From assembly GCA_902478055.1 (NCBI GenBank), contig CABSJL010000005.1:23543-87542 (forward strand): a DNA stretch of 64,000 nucleotides, given 5' to 3'. Shown here piece by piece: positions 25,260 through 34,170 of this stretch; within the stretch, counting starts at the first letter, position 1, and each line of letters begins with the position of its first letter. The translations under genes and the position numbers were made by a program. This stretch comes from an uncultured Veillonella sp. (GTDB lineage Bacteria > Bacillota > Negativicutes > Veillonellales > Veillonellaceae). The notes under the pieces were generated by a model that was given only the letters and a program-made list of their open reading frames with translations, was not told the origin of the DNA and did no database searches.

Positions 25260-26582
25260 ATGAACAAAAAAAGATTAATCATATCCTTACTAGCTATTAT
25301 TACCGTGGTTGGCGCTACTGTAGGTAGCTATGTATATAGGGATACTATATACAGTCGAATTGCTCGGACTGCAGCTGTTCTGAGTGGACAAGAGATAAAA
25401 CCGCTACTCGATTCTGAAAGTCGTTATATTAGGCAAATTGTAGCTCAAGATAATAGCACAAGCCGAACCATAATGTGGCAGTCTGATAGTAGCGAAGCTG
25501 ATGCGGTAATAGAGTATCGTCTTACAGGTTCTGAAAATACTCAATCGATAGGGGCAACGGATAAAGTTTTTACTGATGATGGCAGTACTACCTATATTCA
25601 TGAGGGCACTTTGACAGGGTTAACACCTAAAACAAAGTATGAGTATCGTGTTGGGTATGGCAGTGATCGCCGTAGTGATTGGTATTCGTTGGAAACCGCT
25701 GGCGCTAGTGTCTATGATGTTCTTATCTATCCAGACTCTCAGTCGGGGGATTATTCTCAGTGGGAAGAGCTTGTAAAGGACTCAGCACATCGCAATCCAA
25801 GGACAGCCCTGTATATTAGCATGGGTGACCTTGTAGATAATGGGGAACAAGACTATCAATGGCGCACTTGGTTAAATTCCATTAGACCGTTGAGTGCTAA
25901 TGTGCCGTTAGCAACGACATTAGGTAATCACGAGATGTATACATTAGATTGGAAAATGCGCGAGCCTTATGCGTATTTAAATTATTTCGCAGTACCGCCT
26001 AATGGGAATGAAACTTTTAATCGTCGTTATTATTCCTATGACTTCGGTGATGTTCATTACGTTGTATTAGATACGCAACTTTATGAAAGCAATCATGAGG
26101 ATAATCATGATACGCATCATCCTGATTTATATGATGTACAGGTTCAGTGGCTACGCCAAGATTTGGCAGCAAATACTAAAAAGTGGACCGTAGTTCTGAT
26201 GCATCGGGATCCATTCCAATATGCCTTTGACCGCCCTGGCGCAAGTCGTGATGTAGGATTCAACGAAGAGGGCGTATTGTTTATGCCTATCTTTGATGAG
26301 TTTAATGTAGATTTAGTGTTGTCAGCTCATTTACATTCTTATCGTAATAGAGGGCATGTACGTAACTTTGATCGAGATGCTTCGGGACCATTATATATTC
26401 TGACTGGTATTGCCGGAGATGCTCGTCGCCCTAAGTGGAAAGAACATCCTTTAGATGTATATGTGGCACCAGATCGAGATAAGAATAACTATATGACGAT
26501 GACTGTTACATCAAATAAATTAATAGTAAAAGCTTTCTTACCAGATGGTACACAGCTAGATGAGTCGGTTATAGAGAAATAG
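25260..26582 (+). CDS. Exported purple-acid-phosphatase-like metallophosphoesterase
   Basis: The 440-residue protein has an N-terminal signal or membrane anchor (residues 5-24), then a fibronectin/PAP N-terminal-like domain with the segment LTPKTKYEYRVG, and a calcineurin-type phosphoesterase domain. Metal-ligand motifs are visible in order: YPDSQSG, MGDLVDNG, GNHEMY, VLMHRDPF and SAHLHSYRNRG. It probably hydrolyses phosphate esters in the periplasm. AAAGGAATT precedes the ATG. It is monocistronic, with its own promoter and terminator. Confidence 0.85.
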   Translation: MNKKRLIISLLAIITVVGATVGSYVYRDTIYSRIARTAAVLSGQEIKPLLDSESRYIRQIVAQDNSTSRTIMWQSDSSEADAVIEYRLTGSENTQSIGATDKVFTDDGSTTYIHEGTLTGLTPKTKYEYRVGYGSDRRSDWYSLETAGASVYDVLIYPDSQSGDYSQWEELVKDSAHRNPRTALYISMGDLVDNGEQDYQWRTWLNSIRPLSANVPLATTLGNHEMYTLDWKMREPYAYLNYFAVPPNGNETFNRRYYSYDFGDVHYVVLDTQLYESNHEDNHDTHHPDLYDVQVQWLRQDLAANTKKWTVVLMHRDPFQYAFDRPGASRDVGFNEEGVLFMPIFDEFNVDLVLSAHLHSYRNRGHVRNFDRDASGPLYILTGIAGDARRPKWKEHPLDVYVAPDRDKNNYMTMTVTSNKLIVKAFLPDGTQLDESVIEK

Positions 26583-26612
26583 AAGCACAAGAATATAAGA
26601 ATATATAAGCAC

Positions 26613-26642
26613 AAGACACCTTCCTTGGAAGGTGTCTTTTTT
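26613..26642 (+). terminator. Intrinsic terminator after the phosphoesterase gene
   Basis: AAGACACCTTCC pairs with GGAAGGTGTCTT around a two-base loop, followed by six T. Confidence 0.9.
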
Positions 26643-26826
26643 GTGTGTTTATACAAATAGTTTTCTCTGATTTATAGTTTAAATAGGTAAACATATAAAT
26701 GATAATTATATATTTGTTAGATATTTTATAAGCTAAATTAAGTTCATGTAAATTACAGTTTTAAGGACTATGATAAAAATTAATTCATAGTATAACAAAT
26801 AAAAATACAGAAAGCTTGTATAAAAC
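26643..26826. other. AT-rich non-coding spacer upstream of the arginine cluster
   Basis: Part of a 344-base gap; very AT-rich with several TATAAA-like stretches. Nothing coding or clearly structured was seen here apart from the promoter and operator entries that follow. Confidence 0.5.
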
Positions 26827-26902
26827 TTGAATAAAACGAGTGATAGTATTATAATACGTACATAGGTTATAAAAATACGCTAATAATGTATAAAATATAC
26901 AT
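26827..26902 (+). promoter_or_regulatory. Promoter and palindromic operator candidates of the arginine cluster
   Basis: TTGAAT at 26827-26832 and TATAAT at 26850-26855 are separated by exactly 17 bases. Two palindromes lie here: GTATTATAATAC (26846-26857) on the -10 box, and ATGTATAAAATATACAT (26886-26902), a 7-bp perfect dyad with a 3-base centre, in the leader 24 bases before the first start codon. Their size and AT-rich dyad look like ArgR operators, but no regulator is identified in the window. Confidence 0.6.
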
Positions 26903-26926
26903 ACAGTGTATAAAGGAGATAGAGTA

Positions 26927-28111
26927 ATGAATACATTACAAGATTTGATCAAGAAATATGCCGCACAATATAAAGAACAAGTTGTAGCATGGCGTAGACA
27001 TATTCATAGTCATCCAGAATTATCTGGTGAAGAAAAAAATACATCCTTATTTATTCAAAAGGTTCTTGGTGAATTAGGCATTCCCTTTGTAAATGATGTT
27101 TCTGATTATGCCGTTATCGGTAAAATCGAAGGAGCTCAACCTGGACCAGTTATTGCATTACGTGCTGATATAGATGCCTTACCTATACATGAAACTACTG
27201 GATTGCCATTTGCATCAGAAAATGACGGCGTTATGCATGCTTGTGGTCATGATAGCCACATTGCGATTTTGCTTGGTGCTGCAGCTATTTTACAGTCTAT
27301 TAAAGACCAATTGCATGGTACCGTAAAGCTCGTATTCCAGCCTTCCGAAGAGGAAGCATTATTCCCCGGTGCACAAGGTATTGTAGATAGCGGTATTCTT
27401 GATGATGTAGATGAAATATATGGCCTTCATGTATGGCCACAATTACCGGTTGGTACGGTAGGTCTAAAAAAAGGTAATTTGATGGCTGCATCAGATCATT
27501 TCTTCGTCCATATTAAAGGTAAATCAACTCATGGAGCGGAGCCTCATAATGGGGTAGATGCCATCGTAGCAGCCGCAAACTGGATTGTAAACGTAGAATC
27601 TATTGTGGCTCGTGAAACAAATCCAATGGAAAATCTAGTATGTACCATCGGTGTTATCAAGGGGGGCGACAGATACAATGTAGGCTGTGGCGATGTATAT
27701 CTAGAAGGTACTTGTCGTACTTATGAACCAGCAAAACGGGATTATATAGAACGACGTCTTGGTGAAAGTTTACAAGCTCTCGATATGTTATTAAAAACAA
27801 AGAGTACCTTAGATTATAAACGTGGTCATGGAGCTACCATCAATGATCCGGATGCTATCGATTATGCCACATCTATTGTAGAGAAATATCTTGGTAAAGA
27901 AGCGGTGGTACATCCTGAATTCCCGTCTATGGCTGCAGAGGACTTCTCCGCGTATCTTCATAAAATAAAAGGTGCTTTCCTTTGGTTAGGTACTGGATTT
28001 GAAGGTAACCCAGCGTTACATAATGAGGCTTTTACTATCGATGAAAGCATCCTGGAAACTGGTATAACAATGATGGCTGCTATTGCCGCCGAATTTTTAC
28101 AAGAAAAGTAG
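26927..28111 (+). CDS. M20-family amidohydrolase upstream of argF (possible acetylornithine-processing enzyme)
   Basis: This 394-residue zinc amidohydrolase belongs to the M20D/aminoacylase-hippurate hydrolase group. Motifs: WRRHIHSHPELSGEE near the N-terminus, ALRADIDALPIHE, MHACGHDSHIAILLGAA (metal ligands), QPSEEEALFPGAQ and EFPSMAAEDFSAYLH. The start at 26927 follows AAAGGAG. It opens a run with argF, argC, argB and argD, where a deacetylase of N-acetylornithine would be expected and no argJ is present in the window. That role is inference; the family also cleaves other N-acyl amino acids. Confidence 0.85.
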   Translation: MNTLQDLIKKYAAQYKEQVVAWRRHIHSHPELSGEEKNTSLFIQKVLGELGIPFVNDVSDYAVIGKIEGAQPGPVIALRADIDALPIHETTGLPFASENDGVMHACGHDSHIAILLGAAAILQSIKDQLHGTVKLVFQPSEEEALFPGAQGIVDSGILDDVDEIYGLHVWPQLPVGTVGLKKGNLMAASDHFFVHIKGKSTHGAEPHNGVDAIVAAANWIVNVESIVARETNPMENLVCTIGVIKGGDRYNVGCGDVYLEGTCRTYEPAKRDYIERRLGESLQALDMLLKTKSTLDYKRGHGATINDPDAIDYATSIVEKYLGKEAVVHPEFPSMAAEDFSAYLHKIKGAFLWLGTGFEGNPALHNEAFTIDESILETGITMMAAIAAEFLQEK

Positions 28112-28142
28112 TTAAATAAGTAGTTTGAAATAAGAGGTTATC

Positions 28143-29153
28143 ATGAAAAGTTTACAACATACATCATTTAAAACAATGCTTCAATACACACCAGAAGAAA
28201 TTAAATACTTCTTGGACTTGTCTGCAAAATTAAAAGCTGATAAAAAAGCAGGAAAAGAAATCAAAACATTAGTAGGTAAAAACTTTGCGTTGATTTTTGA
28301 AAAAGACTCCACACGGACACGTTGTGCCTTTGAAGTTGGTGCTGCGGACCAAGGTGCTCATACAACATATCTTGGCCCTACAGGTTCCCAAATGAATAAA
28401 AAGGAATCCTTAAAAGATACAGCTCGTGTTCTAGGATCTATGTATGATGCCATCGAGTTTAGAGGTTTTGATCAAGCCGATGTAGATACACTCGCTGATT
28501 ATTCTGGCGTACCTGTTTGGAATGGCCTTACCGATATGGACCACCCAACACAAACATTAGCAAACTTTTTGACACTTCAAGAAAATATCGACAAACCATT
28601 GAATGAAATCTCCTATGCTTATGTAGGTCACGGTCAATCTAATATGTGTAATGCCTTAATGAGTGGCGCCGCTAAAATGGGTATGGACTTTAGACTTATC
28701 GGTCCTAAACAATACTGGCCAGCCGGTCCATTCTATGAAGAATGTTTGAAAGTTGCGAAAGAAACAGGTGCTACCATTACATGTACAGACGATGTAGCTG
28801 AAGGTGTTAAAGGCTTAGATGTAATCTATACAGGTGTATGGGTAACTATGGGTGATACATACGATATGTGGGAAGAACGTATCAATACGTTTAAACCATT
28901 CCAAGTTAACGCTGAAATGATGGCATTAACTGGTAATCCAAATACAAAATTCTGTCACTGCTTGCCAGCATTCCACAATACGGAAACTCAAGTAGGTAAA
29001 GATATCTTTGAACGGTTCGGCATGAATGGTATTGAGGTAACGGAAGAGGTATTTGAAGGTCCAAACTCCTTAGCATTCCAAGAAGCAGAAAATCGTCTCC
29101 ATACTATCAAAGCTGTTATGGTTGCTACCTTCAGTGACTATCCTTTGAAATAA
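28143..29153 (+). CDS. argF: Ornithine carbamoyltransferase
   Basis: ArgF makes citrulline from ornithine and carbamoyl phosphate. The 336-residue sequence has the carbamoyl-phosphate motif STRTRCAFE, the HPTQTLANFLTLQE block and the ornithine-binding HCLPAFHN motif near the C-terminus. The length and lack of an adjacent arcA or arcC fit a biosynthetic enzyme, though the sequence family also includes catabolic ArcB forms. It follows the M20 gene by 31 bases and precedes argC by 122 bases, where a TATAAT-like box hints at an extra promoter. Confidence 0.96.
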   Translation: MKSLQHTSFKTMLQYTPEEIKYFLDLSAKLKADKKAGKEIKTLVGKNFALIFEKDSTRTRCAFEVGAADQGAHTTYLGPTGSQMNKKESLKDTARVLGSMYDAIEFRGFDQADVDTLADYSGVPVWNGLTDMDHPTQTLANFLTLQENIDKPLNEISYAYVGHGQSNMCNALMSGAAKMGMDFRLIGPKQYWPAGPFYEECLKVAKETGATITCTDDVAEGVKGLDVIYTGVWVTMGDTYDMWEERINTFKPFQVNAEMMALTGNPNTKFCHCLPAFHNTETQVGKDIFERFGMNGIEVTEEVFEGPNSLAFQEAENRLHTIKAVMVATFSDYPLK

Positions 29154-29275
29154 TTTCATCTCCCTAGAAGGTGATGAATCGTATAGTTTGTTTCCTATTT
29201 ATAATCGCTGAAAGTAATAACTGAGAGCTGTATAGATAGGTGTGAGTCACCAATAGGTGAGAATTGAGGTTTACT

Positions 29276-30226
29276 ATGACACCCTATAAAGTATTTATTG
29301 TCGGCCATGAAGGCACAACAGGTTTAAGAATTCATGAACGGTTATCCGATAGAAAAGATATAGAGCTATTAGCTACAGCTGATGAGGATCGTAAAAATGT
29401 AGAGGCTATTAAAGAGGTAGCTAAAGAGGCAGATATTGTATTTCTCTGCTTGCCTGATGCTGCATCTAAAGAAATCATGGCCGCTATCGGTGAATTACCA
29501 TGTAAGGTAATTGATACATCGACTGCCTTTAGAACGGCTAGTGATTGGGCTTATGGCTTCCCAGAGCTCGGTGCGGATTATAAAACAGCCATCGCTACTG
29601 AAAAACATATTGCTAACCCTGGTTGTCATGCGAGTGGAATGATTGCTTGTATTGCACCTCTTGTAAAAGCTAGTCTTGTGCCAACAGATTATCCTTTCAC
29701 TATTACATCCTTAACAGGCTATAGCGGTGGTGGTAAAAAGATGATTGGTCAATATGAAAGTGAACCGAAGGATTATTTCCTCTATGCACCGCGTCAATAT
29801 GGTCTTAGTCAACAACATAAGCACTTGCCTGAGGTGCAGCATGTGTGTGGACTTAGTGAAGCACCTATTTTTATTCCTATCGTTGACGATTATTATTCTG
29901 GCATGGAAGTAACGGTAGGCATTCACAGTCGTTTATGTCAAAAGCCAATAAGCATTGATACAGTGCAACAGGCATTGGAAAACTTTTATAAAGGTAGTCC
30001 GATCATTACTGTCGTACCATTTACTGAGAACAGTAATACAGGCATGTTAAATGCCAATCAATTGAGCAACACAGATAGCATGAAAATCTATGTGACTGGC
30101 AACGATGAACGCATTATGGTTCATGCTATTTTCGATAATTTAGGCAAAGGTGCCTCTGGTGCTGCTGTTCAATGTATGAACATTGCTTTAGGTTTGCCTG
30201 AGGATACAGGCCTAGCACTAGGTTAG
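29276..30226 (+). CDS. argC: N-acetyl-gamma-glutamyl-phosphate reductase (type 2)
   Basis: ArgC reduces N-acetylglutamyl phosphate to the semialdehyde with NADPH. The 316-residue protein has the nucleotide motif GHEGTTGLRIHERL and the catalytic cysteine in NPGCHASGMIA, and it is short compared with type 1 ArgC, matching the compact type 2 group. The start at 29276 (GAGG 8-12 bases upstream) is preferred to a TTG at 29264 that would overlap the ribosome binding site. It is followed 10 bases later by argB. Confidence 0.93.
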   Translation: MTPYKVFIVGHEGTTGLRIHERLSDRKDIELLATADEDRKNVEAIKEVAKEADIVFLCLPDAASKEIMAAIGELPCKVIDTSTAFRTASDWAYGFPELGADYKTAIATEKHIANPGCHASGMIACIAPLVKASLVPTDYPFTITSLTGYSGGGKKMIGQYESEPKDYFLYAPRQYGLSQQHKHLPEVQHVCGLSEAPIFIPIVDDYYSGMEVTVGIHSRLCQKPISIDTVQQALENFYKGSPIITVVPFTENSNTGMLNANQLSNTDSMKIYVTGNDERIMVHAIFDNLGKGASGAAVQCMNIALGLPEDTGLALG

Positions 30227-30236
30227 AGAGGGAACT

Positions 30237-31094
30237 ATGAAGGACGTAACAAATGCAATGCGGGCGCATATCTTAACTGCGGCCGTTCCATATATTAAAC
30301 AATATACAGATCAATATGTTGTCGTTAAATATGGCGGCAATGCTATGATTGATGAAGAATTAAAAAAATCCGTTATGAAGGATTTAATGCTACTTCAATT
30401 GGTAGGGGTAAAAGTTGTGCTCGTTCATGGCGGTGGTCCAGCTATTAATAGCACACTAGATGCCATGAAAATTGAGTCCCATTTTGCAAATGGCTTGCGT
30501 GTCACAGATGAAGCGACAATGGATGTAGTACAAATGGTATTAGCCGGTAAGGTTAATAAAGGCCTTGTAGCAGATTTAACAGACCTTGGTGGTAAGGCTG
30601 TTGGTCTCTGTGGTGTGGATGGTAATATGATTCAAGTTCATAAACAAAATGATGAGCTTGGTTATGTAGGTTCTATCGATACGATTGATACAAGTATTAT
30701 CGATGATGTTATCAGTAGAGGATATATTCCTGTCATTTCTTCCATTGGTATGGGGGCTGATGGCAAGACATATAATATCAATGCTGATACAGTAGCCGCA
30801 AAAATTGCCGGTGCCCTTAAGGCGGAAACAATGGTGGCTATGACAAACATTGATGGTGTGCTACGTGATGTACATGATCCTAATTCTTTAATCTCTAAAA
30901 TCACTATGGCAGAGGCGGATCAATTAAAAGCAGAGGGGATTATCGCTGGCGGTATGATCCCAAAAGTGGATTGCTGCTTAGAGGCCATCAAATCAGGAGC
31001 TCAAAAGGTATTTATCATCAATGGTGAAATCCCACATGCCATTCTTATTGAGCTATTGACTGATGAAGGTCTTGGCACCATGTTTGTAAAGTAA
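30237..31094 (+). CDS. argB: Acetylglutamate kinase
   Basis: ArgB phosphorylates N-acetylglutamate. The 285-residue amino-acid kinase shows VVKYGGNAM at the N-terminal phosphate loop, VLVHGGGPAINS, the substrate segment FANGLRVTDEATMDVVQMVLAGKVNK and the C-terminal GGMIPKVDCCLEA. The N-terminal helix (AMRAHILTAAVPYIKQYT) resembles that of arginine-inhibited hexameric enzymes, suggesting feedback control, but this is inferred. It lies 10 bases after argC; GAGAGGG provides the ribosome binding site. Confidence 0.97.
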   Translation: MKDVTNAMRAHILTAAVPYIKQYTDQYVVVKYGGNAMIDEELKKSVMKDLMLLQLVGVKVVLVHGGGPAINSTLDAMKIESHFANGLRVTDEATMDVVQMVLAGKVNKGLVADLTDLGGKAVGLCGVDGNMIQVHKQNDELGYVGSIDTIDTSIIDDVISRGYIPVISSIGMGADGKTYNINADTVAAKIAGALKAETMVAMTNIDGVLRDVHDPNSLISKITMAEADQLKAEGIIAGGMIPKVDCCLEAIKSGAQKVFIINGEIPHAILIELLTDEGLGTMFVK

Positions 31095-31184
31095 TATAGT
31101 AGGTATAACGATGGTAAGTATTTATTGCCAGCGTTACCTTTCACATAGATAGACGACGGCATGACCGTACGTTTGGAGGATGTA

Positions 31185-32372
31185 ATGAGTAATACAATCG
31201 ATTTTGAACAACAAGATAAAGAATATATAGCCAATACGTATGGCCGGTTTAACGTATGTTTTGAAAAGGGGAAAGGGTCCCTTTTATGGGATGTAAATGG
31301 TAAAGAATACATCGATCTTGGATCTGGTATCGGCGTAACAGCCTTTGGTGTCGATGACGATGAATGGACAGAGGCGGTGACAAAACAATCTCATGCCTTG
31401 AACCACATTTCAAATTTATACTATTCTTTGCCACAAATTGAATTGGCAAAACAACTGTGTGCCAAAACAGGTATGAAGAAGGTATTCTTCTCTAACTCTG
31501 GTGCAGAGTCTAATGAATGTGCCATCAAAGCAGCTCGTAAATATAGCCATGACAAATACGGTGAAGGTCGTCATGTCATCGTCACCTTGGTTAATAGCTT
31601 CCATGGTCGTACTATTACTACCTTGTCTGCTACAGGTCAAGATGTATTCCATCAACATTTCTTCCCATTTACAGAAGGTTTTATTCATACACCAGCTAAT
31701 GATATTGATGCGGCCTTAAAAGCTCTTGATAATCCATCAGTTTGTGCCATCATGATGGAACCTATTCAAGGTGAAGGTGGTGTTATGCCACTAGATAAAG
31801 AGTTTGTACAAGCTGTTACAAAATATGCTCATGAACACGATCAACTCGTGTTAATCGATGAAGTACAAACTGGTAATGGCCGTACTGGTAGTCTATACGC
31901 ATACCAACAATTTGGCATTGAGCCAGATGTAGTATCTACTGCAAAAGGTTTAGCAGGTGGCCTTCCTATGGGGGCTACATTATTCAATGAAAAGATGCAA
32001 TATGTGTTAAATGCTGGTGCACATGCTACAACCTTTGGTGGCAATCCAATCTGTGCGGCAGCAGGCAATACTATCATTAATCGTTTAACACCAGAATTCT
32101 TAGATTCTGTAAAAGCAAAAGGGGACTATGTAAAAACTACCTTAGTCGGCAAACCTGGTATTCTAGGTGTGAGCGGTATGGGCCTTATGCTTGGTATTGA
32201 GACTACAGTAGATCCAAAAGCAGTCATTACGAAATGTCTTGAAAAGGGCGTTGTATGCTTGTCTGCAAAAAATAAAGTACGTCTTTTACCAGCTCTTAAT
32301 ATCCCTCAAGAACAATTGGAGAAAGCGATTACCATTGTAGCTGAAGCGATTGAAGAGTTAGCTGCAAAATAA
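31185..32372 (+). CDS. argD: Acetylornithine aminotransferase
   Basis: This PLP-dependent class III aminotransferase converts N-acetylglutamate semialdehyde to N-acetylornithine. The 395-residue product has HISNLYY, FFSNSGAESNECAIK, the DEVQTGNGRTG motif and the PLP lysine in STAKGLAGGLPMGA. The start at 31185 follows TTGGAGG; an in-frame ATG 24 bases upstream would put the ribosome binding site inside the gene. It ends the argC-argB-argD run. A 138-base gap then leads to a small membrane peptide gene. Confidence 0.96.
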   Translation: MSNTIDFEQQDKEYIANTYGRFNVCFEKGKGSLLWDVNGKEYIDLGSGIGVTAFGVDDDEWTEAVTKQSHALNHISNLYYSLPQIELAKQLCAKTGMKKVFFSNSGAESNECAIKAARKYSHDKYGEGRHVIVTLVNSFHGRTITTLSATGQDVFHQHFFPFTEGFIHTPANDIDAALKALDNPSVCAIMMEPIQGEGGVMPLDKEFVQAVTKYAHEHDQLVLIDEVQTGNGRTGSLYAYQQFGIEPDVVSTAKGLAGGLPMGATLFNEKMQYVLNAGAHATTFGGNPICAAAGNTIINRLTPEFLDSVKAKGDYVKTTLVGKPGILGVSGMGLMLGIETTVDPKAVITKCLEKGVVCLSAKNKVRLLPALNIPQEQLEKAITIVAEAIEELAAK

Positions 32373-32447
32373 TATTTGGGGTAACTTTCATAAAAATAAA
32401 TTAAAATAGTTACGTGCCTCTATTACTATTGAAATAAATCGATGAAT

Positions 32448-32497
32448 ATATAGACTTTAGTTCTCATTCGTGTTACCCTAGAAGAAACAGTCTATAT
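32448..32497 (+). promoter_or_regulatory. Leader hairpin before the 60-residue peptide gene
   Basis: ATATAGACT (32448-32456) and AGTCTATAT (32489-32497) form a perfect 9-bp stem enclosing 32 bases, ending two bases before the GGAGGAG ribosome binding site. It has no T run, so it is not a terminator; it could influence translation or transcript stability. Confidence 0.4.
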
Positions 32498-32510
32498 TGG
32501 AGGAGTAAAT

Positions 32511-32693
32511 ATGAATACAGAATCCTTACGTAACGAAGTATTGGTTCCTGCAGTAGCAAAAACATTAGATATTGCTACAAAAGCAAAACCTACAAAAGAA
32601 GAACTTTTCACAACAGCAAAAATTACAGCTGCTGTGGCAGTTGCAACAGCTGTTGTATCCTTAGCGGTACAAGCAGTATTACGCAACCGATAA
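32511..32693 (+). CDS. Small membrane peptide, 60 residues
   Basis: A very good ribosome binding site (TTGGAGGAG) precedes the ATG, and an intrinsic terminator follows the stop by a few bases, which together support a real short gene. The product has an amphipathic N-terminal half (PTKEELFTTAKITAA) and one hydrophobic helix at residues 37-55 ending with arginines, suggesting a single-pass peptide of the inner membrane. No family is recognised. It lies between argD and an M20 amidohydrolase gene. Confidence 0.7.
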   Translation: MNTESLRNEVLVPAVAKTLDIATKAKPTKEELFTTAKITAAVAVATAVVSLAVQAVLRNR

Positions 32694-32698
32694 GAAAC

Positions 32699-32735
32699 GG
32701 AGAAAACGACATGGCGTGGCCTGTCGTTTTCTTTT
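32699..32735 (+). terminator. Intrinsic terminator after the small membrane peptide gene
   Basis: AGAAAACGACA pairs with TGTCGTTTTCT around a 10-base loop, followed by a T-rich run. Confidence 0.85.
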
Positions 32736-32788
32736 ACTTTTACCCTGTTATTCCCCTTGGTTAAGGGATTTTATAAGGAGGCGATACC

Positions 32789-33967
32789 ATGCATAGTCGC
32801 GATTTAATTGAACAATATAAAGGCTACGTTCAAGATTGGCGTAGATATTTCCATAAACATCCAGAGTTGAGCAATGAAGAGTTTGAAACAACAAAGACTC
32901 TCGCTAAAGAATTAGAAACTATGGGCGTAGAGGTTCATGTAGATACAGAGCGTGGCATCGGCTTAGTTGGTATCATCCACGGTGATAAACCAGGTAAGGC
33001 TATCGCATTGCGCGCTGATATCGATGCTTTACCTGTTCATGAACATAATACAGTAGACTACAAATCTGAAACTGAAGGCAAAATGCACGCTTGTGGTCAT
33101 GATGGTCATATGGCTATCTTGTTAGGCGCTGCTAAGATGTTAATGTCTATGAAAGACCGCATTGAAGGCGATGTGTATTTAGCATTCCAACCTGCCGAAG
33201 AAACGGGTGCAGGGGCGCCAGATTTCGTTAAATTTGGTGATTGGTATGATAAAATCGATGCTATCTTTGGTGGCCATGTGTGGATTGACTTACCAGCAGG
33301 CCTCATCTCCGTAGAGGAAGGCCCTCGTATGGCTGCAAGTAGCCAGATTACTATTAATGTAAAAGGTAAACAAGGTCATGGTGCACAGCCACATCAAGCG
33401 ATTGATGCCATTGTAGTGGCTAGTGCTATCGTTATGAACTTGCAAACCGTAGTGTCTCGTAATGTGAGTGCCTTAGATTCTCTTGTACTCACTATTGGTA
33501 ATATTCACTCTGGATCTGAATGGAATGTTATCCCTGGTGAAGCTAAAATGGGGGGCACCATTCGATTCTTTGATCCAGACCAAGAAGAGTATTACGTAGA
33601 ATCCATACGCCGCGTAGTAGAACATACGGCTGAAGCCTATGGGGCAACTGCTACATTAGAATATGTAAAAAAAGTACCGCCTACTATTAATGATCCTGCA
33701 TCCAGTGAATTGGCGGAACGTGTCGTTATTGACACATTAGGTAAAGACAAGCTTTCTAAAATGCGTAAAGTAATGCCAGGCGAAGATTTTGCATGGTATT
33801 TACAAGATAAACCAGGATGCTTTGCTTTTATTGGTATACAAAATCCTGAAATAGAGGCTACCTACGATCATCATAATAATAGATTTAATATGGATGATAC
33901 CGTACTATCTGCTGCATCAGCGGTATATGCTGAATATGCTATTGCATGGTTGAAAGAACATAAATAA
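32789..33967 (+). CDS. M20-family amidohydrolase (second copy)
   Basis: This 392-residue zinc amidohydrolase belongs to the same M20D group as the gene at 26927. Motifs: WRRYFHKHPELSNEE, ALRADIDALPVHE, MHACGHDGHMAILLGAA, QPAEETGAGAPDF and the late metal-ligand segment VMPGEDFAWYLQD. It is clearly diverged from the first copy, so the two probably prefer different N-acyl amino acids. TAAGGAGG is the ribosome binding site. It is separated from the arginine genes by a terminator and followed by one at 33983-34020, so it is a single unit. Confidence 0.88.
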   Translation: MHSRDLIEQYKGYVQDWRRYFHKHPELSNEEFETTKTLAKELETMGVEVHVDTERGIGLVGIIHGDKPGKAIALRADIDALPVHEHNTVDYKSETEGKMHACGHDGHMAILLGAAKMLMSMKDRIEGDVYLAFQPAEETGAGAPDFVKFGDWYDKIDAIFGGHVWIDLPAGLISVEEGPRMAASSQITINVKGKQGHGAQPHQAIDAIVVASAIVMNLQTVVSRNVSALDSLVLTIGNIHSGSEWNVIPGEAKMGGTIRFFDPDQEEYYVESIRRVVEHTAEAYGATATLEYVKKVPPTINDPASSELAERVVIDTLGKDKLSKMRKVMPGEDFAWYLQDKPGCFAFIGIQNPEIEATYDHHNNRFNMDDTVLSAASAVYAEYAIAWLKEHK

Positions 33968-33982
33968 AAGAAGATAAGTAAT

Positions 33983-34020
33983 AAACAGCACCGTTATTTT
34001 AAAAGTAACGGTGCTGTTTC
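33983..34020 (+). terminator. Hairpin terminator after the second M20 gene
   Basis: AAACAGCACCGTTA pairs with TAACGGTGCTGTTT; the following T run is weak but T-rich. Confidence 0.78.
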
Positions 34021-34050
34021 ATTGTATTTTTATTTATATTTTCCGTATAG

Positions 34051-34129
34051 TATAGGTATAATATAGGTATAAGTTGGATGTGATACAAGTATTATATAAG
34101 TATAATTCAAGTGTAGTACTTGTGATATA
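34051..34129 (+). repeat. Tandem and inverted repeats upstream of the DcuC-type gene
   Basis: TATAGGTATAA occurs twice head to tail at 34051-34061 and 34062-34072. Further on, ACAAGTA near 34085 and TACTTGT near 34117 form a 7-bp inverted repeat enclosing two more TATA-like boxes. The tandem unit could hold overlapping -10 boxes or a regulator site. Confidence 0.45.
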
Positions 34130-34170
34130 AATCCTCTGTAAGTCTAATACATTCTCTATGAGAGGTACTT

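Noticed and set aside
29200..29275. CTGAGA sequence before argC suggesting a TPP-type motif
   Set aside because: Only this short match is present; the second conserved half and the helix pairings are missing.
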